A program made the translations under genes and the position numbers. Shown here in pieces: positions 34,123 through 48,219 of a stretch of DNA of 64,000 nt. Each line of letters starts with the position of its first letter. Within the stretch, counting starts at the first letter, position 1. The notes beneath the pieces were generated by a model. It was not told where the DNA came from, did no database searches, and was given only the letters and a program-made list of their open reading frames with translations. This DNA comes from Gibbula magus (Eukaryota; Mollusca; Gastropoda; Trochida; Trochidae), in the NCBI GenBank assembly GCA_936450465.1, contig OW388302.1, positions 14,099,530-14,163,529 of the forward strand, written 5' to 3'.

Positions 34123-36180
34123 TCGAAGGGATTAACAGCCATGGGAAATGAATGACTTTACTCACATTTTGTCAATAATATTGGCTCATCAGGGATGAAA
34201 CAAAATGATCGTCCCATATTGCTCTGCAGTCACATTTAAACAGTAAATCCCTTAGCAGTCATCACACCAATTCAACACTAAAAAACTGATAAACTGAATT
34301 ATAAATTACAACAGTAGATTCAAAAGACTGAAAGTTGTCAACAATGGCTACCGGGTTCAGTCTATCAGCCTTTATAAACAGAGCAATATTCCAATGAGTT
34401 TGACCAATACATTGACATGTTGTTATTTTAGGACTAACCATCCCTATGGTCTGTTGAACTTATCTATGATTTTTTTCTTTATGGAAAATAGTAATGTCAC
34501 GTTACAAGCTTTTGAATAACATTGATAAATTGGGAATATCTTAAAATCACAATGTTCACAATCCGGATTATGTTTGTCCACAATTAAACACCTAATTGTA
34601 TTTCATCATTGCGTTGTTTGTGTTGTCAATCTCTGGATCTCAGCCTCCTTGAAATCAATCCATAAATAAGTTGCATTATTTAATGCACTATACAATCTGA
34701 GCAAGCCCAACTACACATGCAATCAAGTTAACTCTTGATATTACTCAAATCAACCAATCAGTGATCAATTATCACATCGTTAAGACATTTCTTATTTCGG
34801 TATATTGAAAACATTCTTTCTGCGTCAAGGCACCTTTTTGTAAATTACTTACGATCGATGTCAAGCAGCCCTGTAAATTCCTTGAAATTGTGAGTCCGGA
34901 TTTTAGAGTTATGTCCCCTTGGAGTAGGTTCTGCATAATAAATTGCCCAAATTTAAAAACAAAACGTATTAGTTCGCTCTTGAAAAGCAACACCATGTAT
35001 TCACCAATTCAGCTTCTTAATGCAAGTATTTATCTTCAGAGAAGAAGATTGTCAAAGTTTCATGGTGACAAATATCAAAATAACGGTTAAACCAGGTGAC
35101 CTACGAATTTGCCATGATTGCTTTTTTGCTCGCATTGTCATTGTGCATCTTTAAAAAAAAAAATGTCTCTAAGTGCATTTTTTCATAAATTTTCTCTTCG
35201 AAACTTAGAATCGAACTGGACATTTAATGGCCCAACCAATCAACCAAAGTTTCATCAAAACGGTTTATCTGTTTATTCCGGAATCGCCGAAGGAAAAAGT
35301 GTGGAATAATAAACAACTAAACTATCTTGTTTGGAGAAGGACGTACATATAACTGAAATAACGTAGTATACGCCTTGACAGGTTTTGCAAAAATAATTAA
35401 ATGAAACAGTTATTAATTATGCGGTACTAGTAAGAATTAAACTGGAATTCAATATTTTTTTAAAGTAAATTCTTGAGTTGATTGGTATTTTATAACTGCA
35501 AAAGGAAGGCAAAAGTTTATGTTCTTCATTTAAAAAAATGAGTTGGTCATTGCTGAATTTTTTTCAGACCATAAACTTATTTAAGGAAGAGAAAGATTTT
35601 CAAAAGTGACCTAAGCTATTTTACTAACTAATTTTACAATTTTGTTGAGTTCTGATTTGTTTTGTACTGAAAGAGATTCGAACTTGAGAACAGAACGTGA
35701 ACATACTCAATAGAACACACAGTACATAACAAATTTGAATACATTAACACAAAATTTTATTACAGATTCCAGGATATTTACACATCAAACATAATATTTT
35801 GAAACTGATTCTTGAACTTGCCCATGAGCGTTGTTCCAAGGTATATCAGCATTCAAAATGTCATTCTTAGAAACTATGTTCCCTTTTGAGCACCGTAGTG
35901 GTTGTTTTGTCCAACTTCAAATGCAGTTTTAATGATCATAACTACATGTATGTAAACATTTCATTTTTGACCTGGGTTCTAAACTCGAAGACAAGAACCA
36001 GAAGCATAAACATTTCATGCCCTGTGTCTGGGAATACATGTCCCCATTGAGGCATTTCTAGTAAATATTTTGACATTTCTCTTCTTCATTTGACTGTATA
36101 AAATGATTAGATCTGCGTTTATAACTCATACTCCCCAAATCGTTTATCTATCTTGCATCTAATATCCTTTTTTATGACAG
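34123..36180. other. Intergenic, parts duplicated elsewhere
   Basis: 34300-34800 matches 58350-58700 in reverse. 35150-35230 resembles 16380-16460. 36030-36110 resembles 56890-56950 directly. No coding signal. Confidence 0.5.
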
Positions 36181-36226
36181 ATGACAGGTAACAGGCCATT
36201 TCTATTTTTTCTTCCACATACTTCTT

Positions 36227-37320
<1,094 letters not shown>

Positions 37321-39247
37321 ACTTGTCCTTGCGATGAGCGATATGTTACTTGACAAGTCCTGGCGATGAGCGATATGTTACTTGACAAGACCTGGCGATG
37401 AGCGGTATGTTACTCGACAAGTCCTGGCGATGAGTGGTATGTTACTCGACAAGTCCTGGCGATGAGCTGTATGTTACTCGACAAGTCCTGGCGATGAGCG
37501 GTATGTTACTTGACGAGTCCTGGCGATGAGTGGTATGTTACTCGACAAGTCCTGGCGATGAGCGGTATGTTACTTGACGAGTCCTGGCGATGAGCGGTAT
37601 GTCACTCGACAAGTCCTGGCGATGAGTGGTATGTTACTCGACAAGTCCTGGCGATGAGCTGTTTGTTACTCGACAAGTCCTGGCAATGAGCGGTATGTTA
37701 CTCGACAATTCCTGGCGATGAGCGATATGTTACTCGACAAGTCCAGGCGATGAGCTGTATGTTACTCGACAAGTCCTGGCGATGAGCGGTATGTTACTCG
37801 ACAATTCCTGGCGATTAGTGGTATGATATTCGACAAGTCCTAGCGATGAGCGGTATGTTACTCGACAAGTCCTGGCGATTAGTGGTATGATATTCGACAA
37901 GTCCTAGCGATGAGCGGTATGTTACTCGACAAGTCCTGGCGATGAGCGGTATGTTACTCGACAAGTCCTGGCGATGAGCTGTATGTTACTCGACAAGTCC
38001 TGGCGATAAGCGGTATGTTACTCGACAAGTCCTGGTGATGAGCGGTATGTTACTCGACAAGTCCTGGCGATGAGCGGTATGTTACTCGACAAGTCCTGGC
38101 AATGAGCTGTATGTTACTCGACAAGTCCTGGTGATGAGCGATATGTTACTCGACAAGTCCTGGCGATGAGCGGTATGTTACTCGACAAGTCCTGGCGATG
38201 AGCGGTATGTTACTCGACAAGTCCTGGCGATGAGCTGTATGTTACTCGACAAGTCCTGGTGATGAGCGATATGTTACTCGACAAGTCCTGGCGATGAGCT
38301 GTATGTTACTCGACAAGTCCTGGCGATGAGCGGTATGTTACTTGACAAGTCCTGGCGATGAGCGGTATGTTACTCGACAAGTCCTGGCGATGAGCGGTAT
38401 GTCACTCGACAAGTCCTGGCGATGAGCTGTATGTTACTCGACAAGTCCTGGCGATGAGCGGTATGTTACTTGACAAGTCCTGGCGATGAGCGGTATGTTA
38501 CTCGACAAGTCCTGGCGATGAGCGGTATGTCACTCGACAAGTCCTGGCGATGAGTGGTATGTTACTCGACAAGTCCTGGCGATGAGCTGTATGTTACTCG
38601 ACAAGTCCTGGCGATGAGCTGTATGTTACTCGACAAGTCCTGGTGATGAGCGATATGTTACTCGACAAGTCCTGGCGATGAGCGGTATGTTACTCGACAA
38701 GTCCTGGCGATGAGCGGTATGTTACTCGACAAGTCCTGGCGATGAGCTGTATGTTACTCGACAAGTCCTGGTGATGAGCGATATGTTACTCGACAAGTCC
38801 TGGCGATGAGCTGTATGTTACTCGACAAGTCCTGGCGATGAGCTGTATGTCACTCGACAAGTCCTGGTGATGAGTGGTATGTTACTCGACAAGTCCTGGT
38901 GATGAGCTGTATGTTACTCGACAAGTCCTGGCGATGAGCTGTATGTTACTCGACAAGTCCTGGCGATGAGCTGTATGTCACTCGACAAGTCCTGGTGATG
39001 AGTGGTATGTTACTCGACAAGTCCTGGCGATGAGCTGTATGTTACTTGACGAGTCCTGGCGATGAGCGGTATGTTACTCGACAAGTCCTGGTGATGAGCG
39101 GTATGTCACTCGACAAGTCCTGGCGATGAGCTGTATGTTACTCGACAAGTCCTGGCGATGAGCGGTATGTTACTCGACAAGTCCTGGCGATGAGCGGTAT
39201 GTTACTCGACAAGTCCTGGTGATGAGCGGTATGTCACTCGACAAGTT
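37321..39247 (+). repeat. 32-bp satellite array
   Basis: About 60 units of 32 bp with cores GTATGTTACTCGACAAGTCC and TGGCGATGAGCG. Recurrent variants are GAGCGG, GAGCTG, GAGTGG and GAGCGA, with TTACT/TCACT. Much higher in GC than the flanks and very homogeneous. No conserved frame. Confidence 0.97.
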
Positions 39248-39611
39248 CTGACTCATCTAATCTGGATGATGTCTTTGTTGACTGTTTGAACACAAACACA
39301 TCGCCGTCTATGAAAAGTTTATCGTAGTTTTTAAAAATGTTTGTATCCTGTAGCTGTTTTATCATTTATGTGCTGAATGTTTTTTATCATAACTTAGGAT
39401 TATATTTTATCCTTGACATCATCTTTAATTGCTTAGTCACTGAGCACAAAAAACATCTTTGATTACAGCCAATCAGAATTATCGATGTCTTAGCTCAAAA
39501 ATGCCTAACAAGGCTACAATGGAAGACATTGATTTGAATAACCTCTGTGGGGAGAGAATATCTTGTATCTTGTAAGAAATATATATCATAATCACTATTT
39601 GTTCTGATCAG

Positions 39612-39623
39612 CTTCTTTACTCT

Positions 39624-39657
<34 letters not shown>

Positions 39658-39960
39658 AGCGCAGTGGTTAGCGCGTTTGGCTTCAGATCAAGAGGTCCGG
39701 GGTTCGAATCCCCCCAGGGGCAAGGCAACTTTGTCTGCAGTAGAGAACTGTCAGGTATCGGGGCAATGCTACACTGAATTTCAGTGCAGTACCACCCATG
39801 GTTCGCTTGTTCCAGCCGATGCTCATAGGTTTCACCACAATGCATAGCAACATGGCGTTGCGTGCTTTCTCCCTGCCATAATTCTAGCAGCCGCAATAAA
39901 AGTGAAATGCTCTTGAAAGCGGCGTTAAACCCCAACTCACCTCACTTCTTTACTCTCGGG
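39612..39960 (+). mobile_element. tRNA-derived SINE with 16-bp target duplication
   Basis: CTTCTTTACTCTCGGG occurs at 39612-39627 and again at 39945-39960 as a perfect target-site duplication. The element between has an A box (TAGCGCAGTGGTTAGCGCG) and a B box (GGTTCGAATCC), so its head derives from a tRNA with a TCA-like anticodon loop. A core and a 3' end GGCGTTAAACCCCAACTCAC follow. Related 3' fragments lie at 19698 and 2402. It was presumably mobilised by a LINE. Confidence 0.9.
39625..39656. repeat. Poly-G run of 32
   Basis: Uninterrupted G32 spanning the last three bases of the target duplication and the 5' end of the SINE head. It may be genuinely expanded or may be misassembled. Confidence 0.9.
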
Positions 39961-40179
39961 TTGTGTTACCAAAAGGAACTTTTAAAAACTACCTTATACA
40001 TCTTGTTATAATGCATATCTTTAGAACTAAAGATCATTTCCGAGATGAAAAGAATAAAACATGGTTAAAATATTTGAAATTTATGTGAATATAGTGTATA
40101 ATTGTTATAGCAACTCACTCAGCAGCACTAACACTGTTGACTAGCATTGACTTTGATTGTTTTGATTTAAAATGTATAT

Positions 40180-40330
40180 AATTCCCCTTTACTCATTCCA
40201 TCAAATGTGTTAAAGTTATCATTCACCTTTATTTAGTCCATGATTTTTTCAAAGTTATCATTCACCTTTAGTCGATCGAATTTGTTACAATTATCATTAC
40301 ATTTTCCCTCTTCGAAGTCCATCAAAATGT
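40180..40330 (+). repeat. Decayed 40-bp repeat
   Basis: About four units related to TTTACTTAGTCCATCAAATG and GTTATCATTCACC, leading directly into the 32-bp array that follows. Confidence 0.75.
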
Positions 40331-40645
40331 GTTCCAGTATAGGACACAATAACATCAAATTTGTTCCAGTATAAGACACAATAACATCAAATTTGTTCAA
40401 GTATAAGACACAATAACATCAAATTTGTTCCAGTATAGGACACAATAACATCAAATTTGTTCCAGTTTAGGACACAATAACATCAAATGTGTTCCAGTAT
40501 AGTACACAATAACATCAAATTTGTTCCAGTATAGGACACAATAACATCAAATTTGTTCCAGTAAAGGACACAATAACATCAAATTTGTTCCAGTATAGGA
40601 CACAATAACATCAAATTTGTTCCAGTTTAGGACACAATAATCAAA
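40331..40645 (+). repeat. 32-bp minisatellite
   Basis: About ten units of AGTATAGGACACAATAACAT plus CAAATTTGTTCC. This unit is the exit sequence that elsewhere occurs once after the 40-bp arrays (20205, 31800); here it has been amplified itself. Confidence 0.9.
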
Positions 40646-41260
40646 TTACAGAAGATGGTATCGTATTCAGAACCTCCTTTTTTACATGTCCACTAAGTTT
40701 GCCTTGATATGCTTACACTTGCGTTAAAAAACGGGTTGCACTGCTGTTCTTACAACTGATCAGTTGGGGAAACCTTGATGTCAAGTTAAAGACGACCAAT
40801 TTAGTCAGGCATAATTTTGGTAACTTGAATCTCCCAAAAGCTACATATATTCTGTTTGCTAGATATTATATTACATATTATAGACACTCCATTTAGTCAA
40901 GCATAAAGCTGTTTTCTGGATACCAATACATATATAAAATATCATGAACATATTATGGACTTGATTTGATTATAAGTTTAGACAAAATGAGACTTATCAG
41001 ATATTTGATAATACTGGTGTATCTTCAGAAAACAACTTACATATCAGTTCAGGAATTGTTCAGTGAAGTCACAGAACACATAATAAGGATGATTTACATC
41101 AAAGCAACGTTTCCACTGAAGCACAACTTGTCGAGTTTGTGCAAGTCGTGAGTAAAACTTGGGCTTAGGCTGTTTAATAGCGTCCTATGCACTTGAATTT
41201 TGAGTTACATGAGAAAATGTAGTTTATGCGGTTCCAAATGTTTCCCCTCAGTTTGCTAGG
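40646..41260. other. Intergenic sequence
   Basis: No gene. Weakly resembles the sequence at 32.1-32.3 kb and 60.0 kb (ATATCATGAACAT stretch). Confidence 0.45.
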
Positions 41261-41261
41261 T

Positions 41262-41543
41262 GGAACGATGGGTCTATACGTGAGACGATGGGTCTATACG
41301 TGAGACGATGGGTCTATACGTGAGACGATGGGTCTATACGTGAGACGATGGGTCTATACGTGAGACGATGGGTCTATACCTGAGACGATGGGTCTATACG
41401 TGAGACGATGGGTCTATACGTGAGACGATGGGTCTATACCTGAGACGAAGGGTCTATACGTGAGACGATGGGTCTATACGTGAGACGATGGGTCTATACG
41501 TGAGACGATGGGTCTATACGTGAGACGATGGGTCTATACGTGG
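41262..41543 (+). repeat. 20-bp minisatellite
   Basis: Fourteen nearly identical units of GAGACGATGGGTCTATACGT; two carry ACCT and one GAAG. Confidence 0.97.
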
Positions 41544-41639
41544 GACTCATGACCAAGTGTGGATAATATATTAATTTTTAAATTTCAATGATTGTTTCGC
41601 ATATGTTTAGGTTTACACTTTCTTCCAAGTAACAGTTTA

Positions 41640-44060
41640 CTTTATTGACATCAAAACCATTTACATCCATGATTCACACTTGCAAGATAACAAAAATGAA
41701 TGATGTAAAAATAGTTTATCTATCTTTTCCCAGACAATATTTAAAGATGAGTGAATCGATAATGATTATGAATAATTTCAGGAAATTTGTGTAGGCAACA
41801 GACTGTTTGATAAGAACATCGTAAAACAACCTTGCTCAATTATATTGACACTATTGAAAAGGTTCTAAATGTTATCATATTTTCAAAATGTATAGTTCCA
41901 TTTCATTAATACATAAGTATTTAAACTAATTTGAAAGATGTCAAAACTTTTGACAAATGTTTATACTTTGTTAAATGTATCCAGAGAAATAAATGTTGTC
42001 CAAAACTAAGTTTTCTTATTAATATATATCTTGGCTAGTATTATCAGCAATTAATGTTGAAACAAAATAATTACTTTAATCAGTTTATGAATTACCCGCC
42101 CGTCTATTCATCTCAACATCCTGGTCTACTTTGTTTTCTGACAGTGGCTTCCAACAATGTTATGATATGTTCATCATGTGGAAGAGAACCATGAAGGTTT
42201 TGGACCCAACTGGCCCAACTATAAAGGGTCCAGTTTGAATCTTTATGTCCAATTTAAGATGGTAAATATTCCAAAACATACTTCGAGACTTGGATTTAAA
42301 TTTTTTTTAAAGATGTGCAACGCAGAATGCACCTTTGAAATTTGTCTCCTCTGAAGGTACACGTATTAGAAAGTTCAAGTTGCTCGAAATTTGAAGCATT
42401 GCATATTTCAGGTATATATTTGCAGCTACAAATTCACAATACTGCTTTCACTGATTTTTAGAAAAGGGGGAAGAACCTACACACCGAAATCAAAGCTTTT
42501 TTTCAGGAGAATAAGACAAGAATGTTGTCTTTGTACATCGATGTTAAGATCGATCGCAAACAGTTATTTCCAGTCGTGGGAATGAGTACAGTATGACAGA
42601 CAAAATTTAAATGCACGTTTAGACTTTGTTTTAGGAATCAGAATAGCAATTGAAACACAAACTAAAGCATTGTCAAGTCCTAGGTCTTATGATATCGTCT
42701 CTATTTACATTTTACTTGGAAATTATTTGTAAACAGGACAAGCAGCATGAAGATTGGATCTTGGTCACTCCTGAGAAAATTTGATATAGACTGTCTAAAT
42801 TTCCATTATTCTTGTATAATTTTTTCCACCTGGCTTCAGCCAAAACAACAAAAAGTAATAATATTTTAAAAAATCATGGAACCGATAACCGTCACTATGA
42901 AGTCGGGATGTAAAACACTTGTGCCAATTTGGCTTAAAGGCACCGAAAGACCTAATGTTTTAAATGTGTACAAACATTTCAAAATGCACATAGAAATTTG
43001 TTTGAAAAGATGCACAAGAACAATAAAAGCAACATTTTAAATCCTTTTAGTTCCATTTTCTTTTTCTTTAAGGTTTAATATTTTGGTGTTGGCAATTTGC
43101 GTCTCCGTAATCTAAGAGACATGCTAGGGACAATGGAACGATGCCTTCATTCATCATATTTCAAATCATCAAATCATTTATTAATCAATTGTCAATTGAT
43201 TGTCACTTGCGACTATAATTTTACTTATTTCTCCTTGACTTAAGGAATGACACGATGTCTTCACGATGATGCTTTTGTGCAAGATTTAGAGGTGTGTTCC
43301 CGTAATTGTCCTCTTTCTTCTCAAACCCCTTCAGTTCAGGTAAAGTAACCAGATACCTTACCATCTCATAATGTCCTTTCACACAGGCGACGTGGAGTAT
43401 TGTGAGTCCTCTCTTATCTAATGTTGTCAGGTTAGCATTGTGCTGTTTGTATAGAAAATCAAACATGTTAATGTTACCCGACATCACTGCCACCATGAGA
43501 GGTGTCATACCTTCATATCCTCTGCGCTCTATGTCAAATATGTAACCATGCTGTGGAGTGTCTAACAATGTCCTAACAATGTAAGTGCTACCTCCTCTAC
43601 ATGCAAAACATAGCACGTTCATATTCAAGTAATTAACAGCTGACAGATCAGGGTTTTCTTGCATAAGAAGGTCAAATAGTTTCTCTTTAGAATTCTTAGC
43701 TGCAATCATAAGGGCTGTCTTCCCATGGCGATTTGAACAGTTGGCATCTACAGAATCCAGGGACAGGAGTCTCTTCACCTCGATCAGATCCCCAACTTTA
43801 CAGGCTACCATTAAAGATTTCACAACATGAGGATCACAAGGGGTTCCAGTGACATTTCTTCCAGAAGACTTGACATCTGTGGATTTAAGCAAGTTCATTA
43901 CTGGTTGCTGAAATAGTGTGTTCTGTGTTCTGTATAATGATGTTTTACGGGGATGTTCTATCTTGACTGTGGGTTTGAGTACTGTTTCTCTCCATTGTGT
44001 TATTTAAACAGTTTAAATGCATTTACCCTTCTATATAAACGTATTCGAATGGGCAGTGAG
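41640..44060. repeat. Inverted segmental duplication A (right copy)
   Basis: Reverse-complement counterpart of 14640-17320, carrying ankyrin exon 2c. The match covers exon, leader and more than 1.4 kb of 3' flank. Confidence 0.85.
43221..43900 (-). CDS. Exon 2c: ankyrin-repeat terminal exon of gene c
   Basis: The ATG at 43898 is preceded by CAACCAG|TA, which completes a phase-1 codon from exon 1c; an alternative acceptor TTTCAG ends at 43908. The linker (STDVKSSGRN, CDPHVVKSLM) is followed by about six ankyrin units with TALMIAA, NVLCFAC, TPLMVAV, TILHVAC and TPLNLA cores. TAA is at 43221-43223. LCFAC in the third unit replaces the usual LHxAC, losing the His that caps the ankyrin turn. Paralogue of exon 2a by flanking sequence. 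The proposed first exon is at 53353-53632; the intervening 9.4 kb contains the Ngaro element and a relic exon. The frame is intact. Partner unknown. Confidence 0.83.
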
Positions 44061-45678
44061 AATATCAGAGACTAATTAAGTTGCACTTCATTACATGCAA
44101 TCAATCCAAACCTTTGAAGCAGGTCGCCAGGATCAACCTTCGACTCCAGTGTGAACTCTGAATCCCATTGGCTTGACTTATTCTGACGAATCATAATGTA
44201 CATGTACATCTCTTATTTGAGCTTGTCAGGCCACCATTGATTCAACCTTCGTTAATCCAATGACCACAATCGGACATGAAAGAAGCCACTAAGGGGTTCA
44301 ACGGCTCACCTGTATCATTTGACAGACAGTTCGTCTGAATTATATGAAAACTCAGGGGCCAAAAAAAGATAGCAAGTAAAACTCAAGATAGTTTAATCAT
44401 TAGGGATATATACGTCTAAAACATGTCTCCTAAACCAAACTAAACTTACTTTGCTATTTTGGAAACATTAAATGTTCATGTTTCTAAAACAACGTCATCG
44501 TTCCATGACCAGGCAGGATAGGTGAGTAGTGCCATAGGGTTTCCTGGCTTATTTTATGACATCTTATGACTTAATTTTTCTACAGCATCAATGCAACAAC
44601 TTTTACCATTAAAACAAAACCAAAACCACATTTGAAATAGCAATTTCAGCACACCATGTGTGTTTGAACATATGTAAAATAGTAAGTATCATGCTAAATG
44701 ACTCTTTGTATGATATTTCCTCATAACAGACATTCACAATCGACTTTATCTGGAGGATTTTTTTGTGTTTGACTGTTTAAATTTTTGTATCTTTGTGTAA
44801 ATTTTAACTTTTCTTAATGGTAATCTTGTCTCATTTTGATCTAACATTCAAATACACATATACATATCAACTCTACTTCCTGTGCTGACTTCAATATCCT
44901 TGAAAACATAAACCTCCTTCCTCTGGTTAACCTTCCAGTCGGCAACTATCATCATCAAGGAACAGGGGGGTCCTTAACTAAGTCCAAATGTTCGATGTGT
45001 TATTTCATTCTAAATGTTTCTTTTTTTAAATAAATAATATAAATGACAAGTGGAATGTAAATGCATTATTTTACAAACAAAAAAGAACCTTGAGCACAGA
45101 GCTGATATGATAATATAATAATATCCATATTTATGCCAGCACCCAATCCTTCGTAACACACATGATCAAGGCGCTGCAATAAGTACCCTGAAGAATTGAC
45201 CTCTCCTTGCAGCTATTAAGTACTCCACATGCCCTTATAAGTCCTTACCTCTCGTGTTGTGGTACCGATTGAAACAGCTTGGTTGATTTAATGCAATGTG
45301 GAAGTTGCCAAATGACATAACAGTTTGAGATTGGGATCAATACTTGTTGGTGCCTTAACAGGATTCTTGTGTATGGATGTAGTGCTTTATATATGCCCCA
45401 TTATTATATTCACTATGGTTTCAATAACGTACTTTTGTATGCGTTCATCGTGATATATAACAAATGAAGATTACAGAAGAAGGGATAACCTTTCTCATCA
45501 TTTAGGTTTGTAATCTTTTCGAAAATGTGGTAGAGTTTCTTTCGCTGCTTAGTTAGTAAGTTACGTCAGAACCTTTGGTTCAAGATCTAGCACTGAAGAT
45601 GCCAACTTGACACTGACTGCGAGAAATGTTGGTGCTGTAAAGAACATTTCATAACTCAAAACTGAAACCTTAAGTTAA
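44061..45678. other. Intergenic sequence (intron c)
   Basis: No coding or structural feature recognised over 1.6 kb. Confidence 0.45.
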
Positions 45679-45818
45679 GGAGAAAACATGACTCCGAGGT
45701 CTTCTGCTCTGAGAATAACCTGAAGGGAGGGATAAAGCCCCGAGGGCGTTAGCCCGAGGGGCTATCACGACCTTGAGGTTATTCTCAGAGCAGAAGACCG
45801 AGGAGGAGTGTTTTCTCC
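45679..45818. repeat. Foldback sequence
   Basis: Arms 45679-45725 and 45771-45818 are near-perfect reverse complements (GTCTTCTGCTCTGAGAATAA core). The loop contains a GC-rich AGCCCCGAGGGCGTTAGCCC stretch. Fragments of the same motif reappear at 45905 and about 46870-46975, so a larger composite element may extend to 46.98 kb. Confidence 0.8.
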
Positions 45819-46014
45819 AGCTTATAAACCGTTAACTATCAACATTTACGAGTTATAGTTTCGGACGCTCAAAGGGCCTAATTCCTCCGCTTAGACCATT
45901 TTAAAAGCAGAAGACGAAGGAGGAATGTTTTCTTCCTATTTATAAACGTCAAATGTAAAAATTTACATTTTATAATTTTTGATTCCCAAATCGTGTTTTT
46001 ATAAAGGGTATAAT

Positions 46015-46635
46015 AATAATGAATTTATAAAGCGCCTAATTTCCAGGCGAGGCCTGCTCAACGGCGCTGAGAGAAGAAATCAGTGACAGATAGAATAAAA
46101 TATGAGAGTTATTGGCAGTCAGTGGTTGAAAAGGAAGGTTTTAAGTTTTTGCTTGAATGATGATACAGATTCTGCGGACTTGATATGCGTGGGGAGAGGA
46201 TTCCAGAGTCTGGGAGCTAGCACAGAGAAAGCGTTGTCAGAAAGTTTGGTCCTAGTAGATGGCACAGAAAGCAATGACTGGTTTGATGAACGGAGAGATC
46301 GCTGAGGCTGGTATGTAGTGAGAAGTTCCTTCAGGTAGCGTGGGGATGAGTCAACATAGAGAGCAGAGAAGGTTAGCAGGAGTTGTTTGAATATGATTCT
46401 TTGTTGGACTGGAAGCCAATGGAGTTGTCTGATGACTGGGCTGATGTGGTCTGATGGCTTAGTGAGAGATATAATTCTAGCAGCTTTATTCTGGATGCGT
46501 TGAAGGAGGGAGATGACAGTAGAACCGGACAACAGGGAATTGCAGTAATCTAGGCGGGAAGTTACAAAGGAGTTGATGAGGGTCTTGGTTGTATCAGAAT
46601 CAATGTATTTCCGGATATGTCGCCCTCGGTTGCGT
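46015..46635 (-). mobile_element. 5'-truncated CR1/L2-type LINE
   Basis: Contains the C terminus of a LINE reverse transcriptase (next entry). It ends on the minus strand with a GGCGCTTTATAAATTC stretch and ATTATTAT at 46010-46020, the kind of 3' end used by L2-like elements. The 5' end is cut at about 46635. Confidence 0.78.
46119..46633 (-). pseudogene. LINE reverse transcriptase C-terminal fragment
   Basis: The open frame runs from about 46633 through TLINSFVTSRLDYCNSLLSG, LLQRIQNKAARII, HWLPVQQRI and APRLWNPLPTHIK to a stop at 46119. This succession is diagnostic of the thumb/C-terminal part of CR1/L2/jockey-type reverse transcriptases. The catalytic palm and the endonuclease are missing, so the fragment cannot be active. 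No in-frame stop, hence fairly young. Only the last 172 codons or so of a protein that is normally about 900 residues. Confidence 0.85.
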
Positions 46636-46696
46636 TATATCGAGGCAAAGAAGGTATGACTATAAATGGAGTAATTCAACTCCACTCTTCATTTCG

Positions 46697-46770
46697 GTCT
46701 GCATAGCCGAGCGGTCTAAGACGCCAGTTTAGAGAGCGAAGGGCGCCAGGTTCGAATCCAGCTATTTCAA
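46697..46770 (+). pseudogene. tRNA-Leu-like pseudogene
   Basis: GCATAGCCGAGCGGTCTAAG resembles the 5' half and A box of tRNA-Leu, and GGTTCGAATCC is a B box. The variable arm is shortened and the 5' and 3' ends cannot form an acceptor stem, so it is a relic or SINE head rather than a working tRNA gene. Confidence 0.6.
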
Positions 46771-48209
46771 CTTGGAAATTTTTAACTTTGTATAATTTTC
46801 GATAATAATTGCTGCTTGTTGGCTATTGCGTTGCAAGTCTGAAAAATTATTCTAAGTGCATTTCCAGGTCTTACTTTCAAAAAAACCTTAGGTTCAGGTC
46901 TTACTTTCAAAAGTAAAACCTCATACCGGGTTATTCTCGGAAGTAAGACCTCATTAGAGGTTATTCCAAGAAAAGAAGATACCTACAAAACAACAGACAG
47001 AATCCGACCTAGGTTTATAAGACTCGGTCACAGTATCCCGCAGGACAGCGAAAGCCTTCATTGGAATTGGACTCAAACCAAATTCAATCAACCTCAGCAA
47101 GTGCATCTATAAAACGGTATTACCGTGGTTACTATTTGTTTGTTTGAGACCCTTAAAATGCATAAAGGGCAAACTTTCCGGCTCAGACTAGAGCCTGATA
47201 AAAAGTCGTAAGGGTTTTATATATATAATAATCTGTAGGTAGTCAATCTTAAACTAATAAATATTGAAGATATAGAATTTAATTGGATTCAGCATAAAAA
47301 TCCAGAATATTTTGTTGTGTAGATTAATGGTTTAAGTTATATATATATCAATTTGCCGAGATTTTGAGAGTTGAGCTTAAACTTCAGACCTTACCGCTTG
47401 AAGTTTTGGCATGACCTAATATCCTTGTAAGCGCTATATTTCTTATTTGCTAAATTAATTGTGTTGTGATATGCTAAAATAGAATGTTTTCTTATCTTTT
47501 CAGGGATAGTTTTCTTGTTGTTAAGATCCTACATGTCCTCACAAAGAGATTTAACAGTGTCTGAAACATGACATAAAATCAACACAACAACACAATTAAA
47601 CATAGAGATTATTATTGTGTTACAGGTGGCTCAAGTTCAAGTGACATATGGAACTGTTCGAGCCTCGGTCAGTTTGCTCTCCACAAAAGTTACCATCCTT
47701 AGACACGTCCTTTCATCTTGCTGCCATCTACTAAGGACAGGCCATTCACTAACAGGCCAACTTCCTCTACAGATTCACCACACTCTCCATGAAGAAAAGC
47801 TAGGCCAGTTTACACTTGTCCGACCATGGACATTCTGAATTCGAACACTGAACTGTGCTATTAATATTATAATATGTGCTGGATTCGTGATGAGAGTATT
47901 GACCTTCTACCAGAGAGAATTCATCATCAGATTCAATGACATGAGAGAACATCAATTTCTGAACTGTGTTTCCTTTAATATAACGAATATGTCTGTGTGT
48001 AAGTAATGTTAGGTATGCCTTGACTAATGAACATGTTGACTGAACTCACAAAAAATGACATTCACAAAAGTGAATTAAATTCATTTTACATTACCCAACA
48101 ACATAATGTGCGATGAGTGCTAGGCATCAGTTTATTACTGTTAGAACATATGACAACTTACATGATGCCACAACTGATTGCTGATAAATTTATTTGTTTA
48201 TTTATCATA
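46771..48209. other. Intergenic sequence (intron c)
   Basis: Ends of the foldback composite at about 46870-46975; otherwise AT-rich. The 222-bp frame at 47617-47838 is preceded by an acceptor-like TGTTACAG but shows no family features, and is not called. Confidence 0.45.
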
Positions 48210-48219
48210 CCTTGTTGTT

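Noticed and set aside
39495..39935. 146-codon minus-strand frame with poly-Pro
   Set aside because: Antisense of the SINE and its G32 run.
46697..46770. Functional tRNA-Leu gene
   Set aside because: Acceptor ends do not pair and the variable arm is incomplete.
47617..47838. 73-codon frame preceded by TGTTACAG
   Set aside because: A single acceptor-like site is weak evidence; no motif and no paralogue in the window.
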